A stretch of 64,000 bases of DNA from PALSA-278 sp963760285 (GCA_963760285.1 CAVXCI010000001.1:124001-188000); one strand, 5' to 3'; numbered from the stretch's first letter, positions 17,524-27,627 are shown. Program-made: numbers and translations. Notes: generated by a model from the sequence alone, not told the origin.

Positions 17524-18431
17524 TCATTTCCCCGATGCCCCGCTGCTGGCCGATAGATGCGGCAGGTGCCGCCGCACGAAGCCGTGCCGCGGCGGAGGTG
17601 GCGGCAGCAACTGCTCCTGGTCTTTCAAGAACTTCTGATAGTCGTCATCGGAGACCACATCCAGAAACTGCGCATGCGGTAATGCCCCAGTCCGCACAAT
17701 TGCGTGCAGACAATTTCATACTGCCCGATCTTCGTGGCCGTGAACATGCATGGGGATCACCATTCCTGGCATGGCGTCCTGCTTCAGCCGCAGTTCTCGC
17801 ACAAAAAAGCTGTGGATCACGTCCTGTGAGCGGAGCAACAGTTCCACTTGGTGGTTCACCGGCACCGTCAAGCGTCGGAACCACAATGTCGTCTTTCCCG
17901 CCGGATCCTCCGGGATCCAGTCCCAGCGGATTTCCCGAGGAGGCGCTGATCTGTTTCGGTCCAGCCGTCCGAATTTTCCATCCGGCCCGGGATAGCGGAA
18001 ATTCCAGACAAACTGGTTGCCGGTGGTTTCCACTCGGATGGCGTCGGCATCGGCTGCCACGAAGTGTGTCTCCGCCCACGCATGGCGCGCCATCACGCCC
18101 AGCCCCAGAAAACAGCACGATGGTCGCCGTGGTCCACAAAATTTCCAGCATATTGTTGCCGCGCGGAGAATGTCGGCCCGCTGGCCGTGGTCGCGAAAAC
18201 GGAAAATTGCCTAGGCCAGCCCCAATTGCGAAAGGACGAAAACGATGCCCGTCACCCAGAGAGTCGAGGTGGTATTGGCTGTCGATTCCCGTCCCCACGT
18301 GCGTGATGCTTCGCGGAGCGATGATATTTTCCGGAGCAGAAACGTAGACCGTCCTACAACCAAAATCAAGATCAGCAGTGCGAGCAGCATTGCCGTTCCC
18401 GCGAGCCCTTACCCGGAGTCTTCATCTCCAT
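17524..18431 (-). CDS. ctaC: Cytochrome c oxidase subunit II, frameshifted
   Basis: Starts MEMKTPGKGSRERQ at 18431 behind AGGAGCGG. After a frame change near 18390 it gives a hydrophobic helix (MLLALLILILVV) and a second helix ending VFVLSQLGLA. The NNMLEILWTTATIVLF segment and the cupredoxin domain follow, with GNQFVWNFRYPGPDGKFG and QDVIHSFFVRELRLKQDAMPG. The CuA site is CTQLCGLGHYRM, readable only after another shift near 17745. The C-terminus FLDVVSDDDYQKFLKDQEQ ends at 17524. At least four frameshifts interrupt it, but all metal ligands remain. The protein receives electrons from cytochrome c. No heme-binding CxxCH extension is seen. Confidence 0.8.
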
Positions 18432-18507
18432 CGTATTCCGCTCCTATGGCCGTGTTGCGCTGATTGTTCACGCGGGCCTATGCGCCCGCAAGTCTTTGGG
18501 ACACGCC

Positions 18508-18535
18508 ATCATATATAACCGCGGACGAATTGCAA
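18508..18535 (-). promoter_or_regulatory. Candidate sigma70-type promoter for the oxidase cluster
   Basis: On the minus strand, TTGCAA (18530-18535) is followed after 16 bases by TATGAT (18508-18513), close to the -35/-10 consensus. It lies about 80 bp upstream of the ctaC start. No operator is evident. Confidence 0.4.
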
Positions 18536-18612
18536 GACTGTTTCTATTCTGCAACTGGCCATGAACGGTTCTTCCCAAAGCACGTTCGGCCATGGAATTG
18601 TAGAATGAGCAG

Positions 18613-19684
18613 ATGTGCGAATCGCGACGGTCAGGTTCCAATTCCTGGCGGTATGGGCCTTGCATCCGTCCTGAAGATATTTCCTCCGCCAGCAACCCCA
18701 AGCGACGCGGCCAGCCTGTTCGCGCTGCATTGTTGCCCCGGGGTATCCGCTGCCTGCTTGCGGCCCTGTCCACACTTTGCGGCGCCGTGTTGTGTTCTCC
18801 CGCGCCGGCCGCGCGGCAACCCCATGCGCAGGCGCCCGTCACCAGCATGCATCGGCCGCATTCCTGGAGCAGTTCGCGGGCTTCCGCGCCGGGGGAGCTA
18901 TCTCGGGTTTGATCGCAACAATTTCCCCGGCGCCGCCGCATTGCCCGCGTTGCGAAAAACATTTTCGTTCACGGGATACTGGCTGAACACGCCGCCCAGC
19001 GCCCGGTCCAACACCTGGACCGGCAAGCGCCGCATCCTTCGCCAATACGGATTCGGATTTCAGGTGTTATTCAATGGCCGCCGCTATGGTGAACTGCAGG
19101 ATGGCGATCCACAGTCGCTGGGGAAAAGCGATGCGCGGACCGCCGTTGCTGCCGTCCGCCGGGAAGGTTTCCCATATGGGACCATCATTTTCATTGACCA
19201 GGAGGAAGGCGGCCGCCTCCTCGCCGCGCAGAAGGCCTATATTTTCGCCTGGGCGGCCGCGGTGAACGCCAGCGGCTATCGCGCCGGAATTTATTGCTCG
19301 GCCATGCCGGCCACCGAGCAAAGCGGCGCGCAGGTCGTCACGGCGAAGGATCTCTACGATAACGGAGGGAAATATCAGCTGACATTCTGGGTCTACAATA
19401 CGGCATCGCCGCCCTCGCCCGGATGCACGTTCCCGCACACCCACGTCCCACCATCCGCCAGCGGCATTCCGTTTGCGTCGGTGTGGCAATTTGGCCAATC
19501 GCCCCGCCCAAAGGATTTCGCGGGACAACGCGGCTATGCGCCAGATGGCCAGTGCTACGCGCCGGGTCTTCCCCGCTCACAACGCATATACATTGACGTG
19601 GATTCCGCCATCTCGCCGGATCCCTCCCATGGCCGCGGCGTACCAACGCGCGCGCCTTTGACCACGGGCCACCCGCCCCGCTGA
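18613..19684 (+). CDS. Secreted glycoside-hydrolase-like protein (DUF1906/GH25-like fold), frameshifted
   Basis: The C-terminal 260 residues hold a TIM-barrel-like hydrolase domain: SYLGFDRNNFPG, GYWLNTPPSARSNTW, GFGFQVLFNGRRYG, GTIIFIDQEEGG with candidate catalytic acids, and ASGYRAGIYCSAMP. These resemble glycoside-hydrolase-like DUF1906 proteins, suspected to act on cell-wall glycans. The signal peptide (CLLAALSTLCGAVLCSPAPA) is in a different frame. Adding one G to the GGGGG run near 18893 joins AAFLEQFAGFRAGG directly to SYLGFDRNN, so a homopolymer error is likely, and a second shift lies near 18850. The start is uncertain (ATG 18613 or TTG 18730). Confidence 0.6.
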
Positions 19685-19821
19685 AATGTGTTGCGCAGAT
19701 GCGGTCTAAAACCGGATAACTCCGGCAGCTAGCGGACCTGTATCACCAGACGGAAGCGGAGACGCAAGAGAAGGAAAGCAGACTCGGCATCAAACTGCGC
19801 GGCGCGAACGAAAAAGAGTTA

Positions 19822-19906
19822 TGGTGCGGAAGGAGGGATTCGAACCCTCACGCCTTGCGGCGCCACCCCCTCAAGATGGTGCGTCTGCCAGTTCCGCCAC
19901 TTCCGC
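19822..19906 (-). tRNA. tRNA-Leu (anticodon GAG)
   Basis: Folds on the minus strand with acceptor GCGGAAG/CTTCCGC, a long variable arm (GGCGCCGCAAGGCGT), T-loop GGTTCGAATCC and encoded CCA. The anticodon stem CCATC/GGTGG encloses loop TTGAGGG, giving anticodon GAG for CUC/CUU leucine codons. It follows secG, a common arrangement. Confidence 0.95.
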
Positions 19907-19941
19907 GAGGGGAAACTCAACTCGAATTGTAGCAGACTAAA

Positions 19942-20400
19942 CTAAGGTTTGGGAGACGCTGGAGCGGGCATGGCTGGCGCGGAATTCACCGGCGGCGGCA
20001 TGGCCGGCGACTGCTTCGGGGGCGTCTGAACCGGCGGCGCCGGTTTTGATTTTACAGGCGGCGGAGCGCTCTTCTGTGTCTGCTCAAGAATCGAACTGAT
20101 GGCGCCGGCTTCGCCCTGTCCCGGCCCGCGTTTCAGCCATAACGTCAGCGATGTCAGCATAAACATGACGGCGCACCATGTGGTGGCCTTGGAAAGGAAG
20201 GATGCTGGCCCACGCGGACCAAATGCAGTCTGGCTACCCGCTCCGCCGAACGCGCCCGCGAAATCCGCGGCGTTGCCGCTTTGCAACATAATGACCACCA
20301 CCAGCAACAGACACACCAGCACGTGCATCGTCACCAGAATCCAGGTGACTTTCCAGCCGGACCAGACCAGGCTGCCCCGACGGCCAGCGCTATCGCCCAC
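19942..20400 (-). CDS. secG: Preprotein translocase subunit SecG
   Basis: 152 residues. The SecG core has two helices, LVTMHVLVCLLLVVVIMLQS and ATTWCAVMFMLTSLTLWL, separated by the characteristic AADFAGAFGGAGSQTAFGPRG loop. The last 60 residues are a Pro/Ala/Lys-rich cytoplasmic tail (KSAPPPVKSKPAPPVQTPP), longer than in E. coli. SecG assists SecYEG by helping the SecA cycle. It is the last gene of the glycolytic cluster, 65 bp after tpiA. The start could also be the internal ATG in front of HVLVCLL. Confidence 0.92.
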   Translation of the reverse strand: MGDSAGRRGSLVWSGWKVTWILVTMHVLVCLLLVVVIMLQSGNAADFAGAFGGAGSQTAFGPRGPASFLSKATTWCAVMFMLTSLTLWLKRGPGQGEAGAISSILEQTQKSAPPPVKSKPAPPVQTPPKQSPAMPPPVNSAPAMPAPASPKP

Positions 20401-20465
20401 TTTGCTTCATTCGGCATTTCTCAATCCGCCTTTGCTCCTCAACCTGTCCGAGTTCCTTCGAGATC

Positions 20466-21221
20466 CTACATCGGATACTTCACGATGGACCCGAATGATT
20501 GCGCGTCCAGGCTCGCTCCGCCCACCAGCGCGCCGTCAATTTCGTCCTCCGCCATCAGCGTGCGGATGCTTTCGGGCTTCACGCTTCCGCCGTAGAGAAT
20601 CCGCACCTGCTCAGCACTTTCCGAAGTGAACTGCTCGGCAGCCTGCTGGCGGATAAACCGATGCGCCGACGCCGCCATGTCCGGCGTGGCTGTACGCCCC
20701 GTCCCGATGGCCCAGACGGGTTCGTAGGCAATCAGAATACGCGAGAATTCCTCCTCGGTCAACGCAGCCAGCCCCTCTCCAATCTGTCTTTCCAACACGG
20801 CTTCCGTCTTGTTCGCTTCGCGTTCCGCCAGCAACTCCCCAACGCAAACGATGGGCGTGAGGCCCGCGACCACCGCGGCCTTCACCTTCAATTGCACCGT
20901 CGCGTCCGTTTCGCCAAAATAGTGGCGCCTCTCGGAATGGCCGATAATAACCGCCTGGCACCCCAGTTCGGTAATCATTCCCGCGGAAATCTCCCCGGTG
21001 AACGCGCCTTCCTTCTCCCAGTGCATATTCTGAGCGGCTACCTTGATCTTTGTTCCGCGACACGCCTCGGCCACTGCTGCCAGAGCCGTAAACGGCGGCG
21101 CGACGACAATCTCGCAGTGGGTCACACCGGCCACCATGGGCAAAAACGCAGCCATGAATGCTCGCGCTTCCCCCTGCGTCTTGTACATCTTCCAATTCCC
21201 GGCTATCACGGCTTTCCGCAT
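20466..21221 (-). CDS. tpiA: Triosephosphate isomerase
   Basis: 251 residues, normal length. N-terminal AVIAGNWKMYKTQGEA carries the Asn/Lys active site. The His electrophile is in VIIGHSERRHYFGE. The catalytic glutamate is in LIAYEPVWAIGTGRTATP. The phosphate-binding loop is VRILYGGSVKPE, with DGALVGGASLD near the end. It interconverts dihydroxyacetone phosphate and glyceraldehyde-3-phosphate. It lies between the propeller gene and secG on the same strand. Confidence 0.97.
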   Translation of the reverse strand: MRKAVIAGNWKMYKTQGEARAFMAAFLPMVAGVTHCEIVVAPPFTALAAVAEACRGTKIKVAAQNMHWEKEGAFTGEISAGMITELGCQAVIIGHSERRHYFGETDATVQLKVKAAVVAGLTPIVCVGELLAEREANKTEAVLERQIGEGLAALTEEEFSRILIAYEPVWAIGTGRTATPDMAASAHRFIRQQAAEQFTSESAEQVRILYGGSVKPESIRTLMAEDEIDGALVGGASLDAQSFGSIVKYPM

Positions 21222-21381
21222 CGTGCCCCCGCCTATGGCCGATTCCCGCTTTGCCCCCTCAACTGCCTGAACACACTCGAATCATAGGGCATCCCGCTCA
21301 GAAGCAGGCCTGCAATTTAACACCACCACCCTGCGGCGGCAAGACGCCTTTCGGTTTTTGGTAAAGACTGGAATTGTTGCG

Positions 21382-21400
21382 GCGGCGGTTGACCCGCCGC
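21382..21400 (-). terminator. GC hairpin downstream of the PQQ-propeller gene
   Basis: A perfect 7-bp stem GCGGCGG/CCGCCGC with a 5-base loop just after the stop at 21410. It has no U-tract, so intrinsic termination is weak. It may instead protect the 3' end. Confidence 0.4.
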
Positions 21401-21409
21401 TGCGCGGAG

Positions 21410-23059
21410 CTAATTCGTGAGGCCGAAGACCACCAGCGCCGTCTGGGTGGACACATAGACGCGGCCATTGGCGATCGTCGGAGGCACGAATTTTACGCCG
21501 GTGGCGTTGGAAGTGGACACGCTGTCATACAGCCCGAGGCTGGGAGACGCCACATTCGTTGCCATGGAAGCATGCAATCGGACGTACTGTTTGTCGTTGA
21601 ACAGCGTCCACACAATCGCGTTGCTGGTTCCATTGGAGGAAACGCTGGGCGTCGCTCCCGGATACGGATAGGCCAGCTCAGAGTTGTTGGCGACAATCGG
21701 CGTGGTCAGCAACCCTCTTACCACGGGATATTGCGTCAAGTACTCAGTGTTTGAGGCGGCGTAAACGTTGTTGTTCCAGTAGGCGAACCCGCTCCAGAAT
21801 CCCTCGGCAAAGGCGTCCGGAATTTCCTGCACGATATTGTCCTTGGTGGAATTGTAATGGCTCAGGTAATTCTTGTTCATCACGTACAGCGTGCCATCTT
21901 TGCTGCCGGATACGATTTCAGGAAGCGCAACCGGCGTCTGCGGCGCCATCAGCAGAAACCCGCCCGCGCCCATATCCTCATTATTTTCGTCGTCGGACTG
22001 CTGCTCCGCCGGGGTGAAATAGTCCGCCACGGTGAGGTTCGGATTCATTTTCAGGAATGAATCGCCATAGTTGGAGCCGCCCGTATTGACATCAAACGTT
22101 CCGTTTCCCGTTGAAAAATAGAGGTATCCCGCCGAATCGGCGCCAATTCCATCGCCTGACATCCAGATCCCGCTGTCGCTGCCGGTAGGTGACGGGGTGA
22201 ACACCGCGGCTTGCTTGAAAGTCGAGGCGTTATAGGCCACTACGAAACCATTGTACGGCGGATGGTCACAGTAGGAGCCAAAGGCCATATAGACATTGCC
22301 GTCGGCCAGAAGAAGCCCGGTCCGTGAGAGTTCCTGCACCGCGCTGAGCGTGACACTGCCCACGCTGGCCTTTACCACCACCGGCGAATAGGGTTCTTCC
22401 TGGCCGGAAGTAATATCCAGTGCGTGCAGAATGTAGCTGGTTTTTCCGCTGGGTTGCGGGATATAAATTGCCGCCAGAACGTAAATCACGCCTGCCACGG
22501 GATCAATCACCGGAGTGGCCGTCACTCCATAACCGGGTCCCGCCTGCGGGCAATTCACCAGCGTCTCGGGGATCGGCACCACGCCCGGGGGATTAATGAA
22601 GCTGGCCTGCCACAACGGAGTGGTCACTACTCCGTCCGCGTCAAAGGCGTACAGGCTGTCATTTTCCGTGGCCACGTAAACCACGTTTTTCATGCCGTAG
22701 CCGACCACGTTCACATTGGGCACATATAGCGGCTGTCCGAAGATATAACCATCCACCGGGTAACTGAACACCACGCCGAATCCATTCGCCGCGCTCACAT
22801 TCGCCGGCGTCAGAATCGTTTCCTGCGAGTTCAGCCCATCGCGCAAATTGTCGTTATGCCAGGTCAGCACCCCGGCAAATCCCTGTGGCGGCTTCGCCAC
22901 CGTGGCCTTCTGGGGCATCGCAGCCGCACGGGCGGTGTCCTGCGGGAAATAATTCCTCGCCAGGATCTGCGCGATCCCATCGTGCCGCGCAATCAACGCC
23001 ACCGCGGCGATGCAAAGAATAGCCAACAGGATGGTCATCATCTTCTTCGATGACTTCAT
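21410..23059 (-). CDS. Secreted PQQ-like beta-propeller protein
   Basis: 549 residues with an N-terminal membrane anchor or signal (MMTILLAILCIAAVALIA). Repeated beta-propeller blades follow, each with an aromatic/Gly signature: NVVYVATENDSLYAFDADG, GVTATPVIDPVAGVIYVLA, YLYFSTGNGTFDVNTGG and IVSGSKDGTLYVMN. It resembles PQQ-dependent dehydrogenase propellers in fold, but the tryptophan docking motifs and an obvious quinone/calcium site are not evident, so enzyme activity is doubtful. It sits inside the gap-pgk-tpiA-secG cluster but has a 230-bp upstream gap, so it may have its own promoter. Confidence 0.75.
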   Translation of the reverse strand: MKSSKKMMTILLAILCIAAVALIARHDGIAQILARNYFPQDTARAAAMPQKATVAKPPQGFAGVLTWHNDNLRDGLNSQETILTPANVSAANGFGVVFSYPVDGYIFGQPLYVPNVNVVGYGMKNVVYVATENDSLYAFDADGVVTTPLWQASFINPPGVVPIPETLVNCPQAGPGYGVTATPVIDPVAGVIYVLAAIYIPQPSGKTSYILHALDITSGQEEPYSPVVVKASVGSVTLSAVQELSRTGLLLADGNVYMAFGSYCDHPPYNGFVVAYNASTFKQAAVFTPSPTGSDSGIWMSGDGIGADSAGYLYFSTGNGTFDVNTGGSNYGDSFLKMNPNLTVADYFTPAEQQSDDENNEDMGAGGFLLMAPQTPVALPEIVSGSKDGTLYVMNKNYLSHYNSTKDNIVQEIPDAFAEGFWSGFAYWNNNVYAASNTEYLTQYPVVRGLLTTPIVANNSELAYPYPGATPSVSSNGTSNAIVWTLFNDKQYVRLHASMATNVASPSLGLYDSVSTSNATGVKFVPPTIANGRVYVSTQTALVVFGLTN

Positions 23060-23289
23060 GAACGCCTCCAGACGAGAACCTTTTCAGATGGCCTGCAGAA
23101 CAAGATCGAGAACAACTCCATTTGCGAGGACGGCGAAACCCTCGAACTGCGTTGTGGGGCCCGGCTGCACTCAAGGATACCAGAACGTTGTACGCAGACA
23201 AAAGCTATTTGGATTGATCTTCGAGCAAAGATACACGGGTTGTATCCCCTTCGGGTCTCTTGCGCAGTCAGTACTCTTTTTCCGCAGGG

Positions 23290-24486
23290 TTACGGCTTGT
23301 CTGTGAGAGCCACCACTCCCGGAAGGGTTTCGCCGGCCAGGAATTCCAGGGATGCGCCGCCGCCCGTGGAAATGTGGGAAATCTGATTGGCCACGCCGGC
23401 CTGATGGACCGCCGCCACGGAATCACCACCCCCCACAATGGACGTGGCACCAGCGGCGGTAGCCTCAGCCACAGCCTTGGCGACTCCCAGCGTCCCCGCG
23501 GCGAAAGCGGCCTTCTCAAACATGCCCAGCGGCCCGTTCCACACGATCGTCCGCGACCCGGCCAGCGCCGAACGAAAAAGCGCGACGGTCATTGGGCCGA
23601 TGTCCAGACCCATCCTGTCCGCAGGTGTATTGCGAATATCTACAATTTGCGTTTCTGAAGAGCTTGGCGACGCCGCCACGATATGATCCACCGGCAGCAC
23701 AAGGCGGAAGCCTTTCGCGCGCGCCTGCTCCAGCAGGTTGTGGGCCAGGTCCAGCTTGTCGCTTTCCACCAGCGACTTCCCCACTTCCACGCCTTCGGAT
23801 TTCAAAAACGTGTAAGCCATGGCGCCGCCAATCAACATGGTATCGGCCACGCGCATCAGATTCTGTACCACTTCGATTTTATCGGAAACCTTTGCGCCGC
23901 CCAGAATGGCCACGAATGGTCTTTCCGGATTGCTGAGCGCCTTACCGAGATAGGCCAGTTCGCGCTCCATCAATAGCCCCGCGGCAGCTTGCCGCACATG
24001 CCGCGTGATGCCGACCACGGAGGCGTGGGCGCGATGGGCGGAGCCAAACGCATCGCAAACGTACAGCCCGTCACATAGTGCGGCGAGCTGCGCCGAAAAA
24101 CCGTCGTCATCTTTTTCTTCTTCCAGATGGAAGCGCACGTTTTCCAGCAGGAGCACATCGCCATTGGCCAGCGCGCGGCTCTTCGCCTCCGCCTCCGGCC
24201 CCACGCAATCCGATGCGAACTCAACTTTCTTACCCAGCAGTTCGCTGAGCCTCGCGGTTACCGGCGCCAGGCTGTATTCGGGATTGGGTTTCCCTTTTGG
24301 CCGGCCCAGATGCGAGGCCAGCACCAGACGCCCGCCGCGCTCCATCGCCAGCCGCAACGTGGGCAGCGTCTCGCGGATGCGCGTGTCGTCCGTCACGCGC
24401 CCGTCGGCCAGCGGCACATTGAAGTCTGCACGGATGAAGACGCGTTTCCCCGCCAAATCGAGATCGCGGATCGAAAGTTTGTTCAT
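23290..24486 (-). CDS. pgk: Phosphoglycerate kinase
   Basis: 398 residues. The N-terminal substrate region is [20 protein letters not shown], followed by [10 protein letters not shown] and [16 protein letters not shown]. The hinge and nucleotide-binding segments include [38 protein letters not shown] and [12 protein letters not shown]. It transfers phosphate from 1,3-bisphosphoglycerate to ADP. It starts 34 bp after gap and is almost certainly cotranscribed with it. Confidence 0.97.
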   Translation of the reverse strand: MNKLSIRDLDLAGKRVFIRADFNVPLADGRVTDDTRIRETLPTLRLAMERGGRLVLASHLGRPKGKPNPEYSLAPVTARLSELLGKKVEFASDCVGPEAEAKSRALANGDVLLLENVRFHLEEEKDDDGFSAQLAALCDGLYVCDAFGSAHRAHASVVGITRHVRQAAAGLLMERELAYLGKALSNPERPFVAILGGAKVSDKIEVVQNLMRVADTMLIGGAMAYTFLKSEGVEVGKSLVESDKLDLAHNLLEQARAKGFRLVLPVDHIVAASPSSSETQIVDIRNTPADRMGLDIGPMTVALFRSALAGSRTIVWNGPLGMFEKAAFAAGTLGVAKAVAEATAAGATSIVGGGDSVAAVHQAGVANQISHISTGGGASLEFLAGETLPGVVALTDKP

Positions 24487-24520
24487 GTGTTGCCCGGTAC
24501 GCTGCGACGGCGAGCGCGGC

Positions 24521-25525
24521 CTACAGTTTCGCGCCCATCATCTTGATCAGGTCGCGGCACCGGCAGGAGTAGCCCCATTCGTTGTCGTACCACGCCAGCA
24601 CCTTCACGCAGTTCGTTCCCACCACGCGCGTGTAACCGGAATCCACGATGGAAGAATTCGGGTTGCCACGGAAATCAATGGAGACCAGTTCCTCCTCGGT
24701 ATAGGCCAGAATGTTCTTCATGGGCCCTTCCGCTGCCGCGCGCAGCGCCGCGTTTACCGATTGCACCGTCACTGGTTTTTCCGTGAAGACGGTCAGGTCC
24801 ACCACGCTCACGTCTGGCGTGGGCACGCGCAGCGAAAATCCGTCCAGCTTTCCCTTCAATTCGGGAATCACCAGGTGCAGCGCCTTGGCCGCGCCGGTGG
24901 ACGTGGGAATCATCGAAAGCGCCGCCGCGCGTGAGCGCCGCAAATCCGGGTGGGGCAGGTCCAGCAGTTTTTGATCGTTCGTGTAGGAATGAACCGTGGT
25001 CATTGTGCCGCTCACAATTCCGAAGGAATCGTGCAGCACCTTGGCCACCGGCGCCAGGCAGTTGGTGGTGCAGGACGCGTTGGACACCACGCTGTGCTTG
25101 GTCGGGTCGTAGGCCTTGTCGTTCACCCCCAGCACCAGCGTTTGATCCTCTTCCGTCGCCGGCGCGGAGATGATCACTTTCTTTACCGTTCCGCGAATAT
25201 GCTTCCGTGCTTCCGATCCCCTGGTGAAGAGCCCCGTGGACTCCACCACAATCTGCGCTCCCACGGACGACCAATCCAGTTCCGCCGGGTCCTTCACTTT
25301 GAACACCTTGAAGGTTTTGCCGTCCACGGAAATGGAATCCGGGCCATAGGTTACCGTCTGCGCCAGATTCCCAAGAATGGAATCGTATTTCAGCAGATGC
25401 GCCAGCGTTTTCGGATCGGTGATGTCGTTCACCGCCACAATTTCAATCTGCGGGTCGCCCAGCGCCGCGCGATAGATATTCCGCCCGATGCGACCGAACC
25501 CATTAATTCCCACTTTGATGGCCAT
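24521..25525 (-). CDS. gap: Glyceraldehyde-3-phosphate dehydrogenase, type I
   Basis: 334 residues from the ATG at 25525, preceded by GGAGGAGC, which decides against an upstream in-frame ATG at 25555. The NAD fold is [18 protein letters not shown]. The catalytic cysteine is in [12 protein letters not shown]. The phosphate-binding segment is [14 protein letters not shown], and the C-terminal part has [11 protein letters not shown]. It catalyses oxidative phosphorylation of glyceraldehyde-3-phosphate. It is the first gene of the leftward glycolytic group with pgk and tpiA. Confidence 0.97.
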   Translation of the reverse strand: MAIKVGINGFGRIGRNIYRAALGDPQIEIVAVNDITDPKTLAHLLKYDSILGNLAQTVTYGPDSISVDGKTFKVFKVKDPAELDWSSVGAQIVVESTGLFTRGSEARKHIRGTVKKVIISAPATEEDQTLVLGVNDKAYDPTKHSVVSNASCTTNCLAPVAKVLHDSFGIVSGTMTTVHSYTNDQKLLDLPHPDLRRSRAAALSMIPTSTGAAKALHLVIPELKGKLDGFSLRVPTPDVSVVDLTVFTEKPVTVQSVNAALRAAAEGPMKNILAYTEEELVSIDFRGNPNSSIVDSGYTRVVGTNCVKVLAWYDNEWGYSCRCRDLIKMMGAKL

Positions 25526-25653
25526 TGCTCCTCCGGAATTTCTTGCGGCTGTCATCGCGCTCCAAGCGAGCGGCGAAAAACTGCGGGGAGATGCTAGGGC
25601 GGGGCGAGAAAAATGTCAACGCGCATCAGCATGCCGGGCAGACGCGCCGGGCT

Positions 25654-26523
25654 TCAGGGATACTGCTTCACCTGCGTCACTTTGTCGTTCAGGAAGGTGA
25701 CGAAAATCGTTTTCGCCGGCGGATGGCCGTAAATCCAGTCTTCCGTCTCTTCGCCATTGTCGTTGGTCTCGCGAACCTTCTTGTCCGGATGGCCCAGCGC
25801 GGCCAGCACCATGTCCGGATTCATTCCCACCACCGCTCTCTGCTCCTTAATCGCCTGGCGGAACTCCGGCGGCAGCGTGTCCACCCACTGTGTGGCCGGC
25901 GAACGCTGGTTGGCGAAATCCAGGAAGACCGAGAGGTCCTTCTTCAAATCATCCGGACTCATATCCGGCAGCGTCTTGCCGTAGTCAAGAATCAGCATGG
26001 CGCCCGGCGGCCGCGAGGCGGGGGGCGGCGCTCCCGTCCCAGTTCCCATTCCACCGACCCCCGCTCTCACCTGCACATGATTGCGCCAGCTTCCGTGGTG
26101 TCTTGGTCCTCCATTGATCTCCACCACAATTTCCTTCTCGCGGAAAATTACATTGGTAATTTGGACGGTATCCCCGGGCCTCGCCGCCAGGCCATGGCTG
26201 GAAATCTCCTTGTCCAGGTCCTTGTCGTTGATCGTTGCGCGCGCCTCGTAGCGAAACCCCTTCTTGTCCGCGGGCAACGGCCGCACGGCTTTGGCAAATT
26301 CACCGTCCACGAAGCGCACAATTTGCAGGCGCTCCTGCACCGCCAGCGTGGATTGTTTGCTGTCCTCATTCCCGGTCACGCTGAGAAAGATGTCCGATAA
26401 TGTGGGCAGCGTGGCGCCTTGCTGTGCCGTGTTGGAACTGGTGGTACGCAGAGAAGACCCGTGCGGGACATCAGACGGCGCTGTCAGCAGGAAGGCGACG
26501 CAAATGTATGACCAGCGCGGCAT
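25654..26523 (-). CDS. Secreted hypothetical protein with BamE/SmpA-like C-terminus
   Basis: 289 residues with an N-terminal signal-like segment (SYICVAFLLTAPSDV). The middle contains strand-rich sequence and a Gly/Pro-rich linker (GGMGTGTGAPPPASRPPG). The last 65 residues resemble the SmpA/OmlA/BamE fold: AVVGMNPDMVLAALGHPDKK followed by EDWIYGHPPAKTIFVTFLND and KVTQVKQYP, the typical MTxxQVxxxLGxP and tryptophan/tyrosine pattern. A periplasmic or envelope role is likely, but no partner is known. It is a monocistron upstream of gap with a 128-bp spacer. Confidence 0.65.
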   Translation of the reverse strand: MPRWSYICVAFLLTAPSDVPHGSSLRTTSSNTAQQGATLPTLSDIFLSVTGNEDSKQSTLAVQERLQIVRFVDGEFAKAVRPLPADKKGFRYEARATINDKDLDKEISSHGLAARPGDTVQITNVIFREKEIVVEINGGPRHHGSWRNHVQVRAGVGGMGTGTGAPPPASRPPGAMLILDYGKTLPDMSPDDLKKDLSVFLDFANQRSPATQWVDTLPPEFRQAIKEQRAVVGMNPDMVLAALGHPDKKVRETNDNGEETEDWIYGHPPAKTIFVTFLNDKVTQVKQYP

Positions 26524-26598
26524 ACTGAAGTCATATTAATCCAATTCTTCGCTCTTGCGAAGCGTGGCGGCTGTGCAAGCCCCAAAATCCTTCGCGCC

Positions 26599-27627
26599 TC
26601 AGCCGCGGCCCGTGCGCACTACCACCCCGCGACCGTCAATGCGAAATGGCAGCACTTCTCCGCGCGCTCCGCGAACCGCATCCTCCACACTCCCGCGCGC
26701 TTCCGGTGGAACCATCAGCGTTACGCATCCGCCGCCACCTGCTCCGCACACTTTCCCGGCGAGCGCGCCCGCGCGCCGGGCCTTGGATATAATTTCATCA
26801 ATCACCGGAGTCGAAATCGTGGGCAAATTCCGCCGCCGAAAACTCCACTCTTCGCGCATCAGCCGTCCCGCTTCGCCCCAGTTCCCCTTCTCCAACGCCA
26901 CGCGCATCTCCCGCGCAATCACGGCGATTTCCGCCAGATTTCGGCGTACCCGCCGGTCGCCGTTCAGATGCTGCTGAAAAACCTTCCAGTTGTTGATTCC
27001 GGATTGCCGCGGCTTCCCTGTGTAGCAAAGCACCAGCCGTCGCTCCAATTCATGCAGGTCCACTCGCAGCGACTCGCGGTGTTCGCCGCCCGGCTCCAGC
27101 ATCACCGCCATGGCCCCGCCAAACGCCGGCGGATAGTGGTCCTGCGTTCCCGCCGGACCGCCCAGCACGATGGCCTCGGCATCGCGGCTCAGATGAATCC
27201 AATCCACGCGGCTCAATTTCGCTCCCGTGAGCCGGTCCAGCGCCGCGCAGATAGCCACGGCCATGGCGCTGGAGCCGCCGATCCCCGCGCCCGCGGGCGC
27301 TTCCGAATCCGTAGTCAGCGTGAACCCCACGCGTGGTTTGAAAAAACGCGCCAGCTGAGCGAGCAGCGGCAGGCGGCACTTGCGCGCGGAGGTTAAGTCC
27401 TCGAATGATTGGAATCTTTCCTCGCGCAGCGTGTCCAGGGAGCGCAGCACAATCGCGCGAGCGGCGGCCGCCGTTTTTCCATGTGTTTCAATCCGGCATT
27501 TCGCGTAACGCGAAATCGCACAGTTCACCGTGATGGCGCCTTCGTGGAAGAGATACAGCGGCCAGATATCCAGCGTTCCGCCGGCCAGGTCAATTCGCGT
27601 GGGGGCGCGCGCTTCAATCCACATCAT
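26599..27627 (-). CDS. GHMP-family sugar kinase
   Basis: About 342 residues from the paired ATGs at 27627/27624. Opening IEARAPTRIDLAGGTLDIWP is motif 1 of GHMP kinases. Motif 2, the ATP loop, is APAGAGIGGSSAMAVAICAA, and motif 3 is KVCGAGGGGCVTLMVP. The overall length and the DLAGGTLDIW start are closest to D-glycero-D-manno-heptose-7-phosphate or fucose-type kinases, so it probably phosphorylates a sugar for glycan synthesis. No heptose pathway partner lies next to it. An in-frame ATG at 27654 would add nine residues. Confidence 0.8.
   Translation of the reverse strand: MMWIEARAPTRIDLAGGTLDIWPLYLFHEGAITVNCAISRYAKCRIETHGKTAAAARAIVLRSLDTLREERFQSFEDLTSARKCRLPLLAQLARFFKPRVGFTLTTDSEAPAGAGIGGSSAMAVAICAALDRLTGAKLSRVDWIHLSRDAEAIVLGGPAGTQDHYPPAFGGAMAVMLEPGGEHRESLRVDLHELERRLVLCYTGKPRQSGINNWKVFQQHLNGDRRVRRNLAEIAVIAREMRVALEKGNWGEAGRLMREEWSFRRRNLPTISTPVIDEIISKARRAGALAGKVCGAGGGGCVTLMVPPEARGSVEDAVRGARGEVLPFRIDGRGVVVRTGRG

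Noticed and set aside
15732..18431. ctaC/ctaD as genuine pseudogenes
   Set aside because: All metal ligands are kept, indels are the only defect, and neighbouring oxidase genes are intact; sequence error is simpler.
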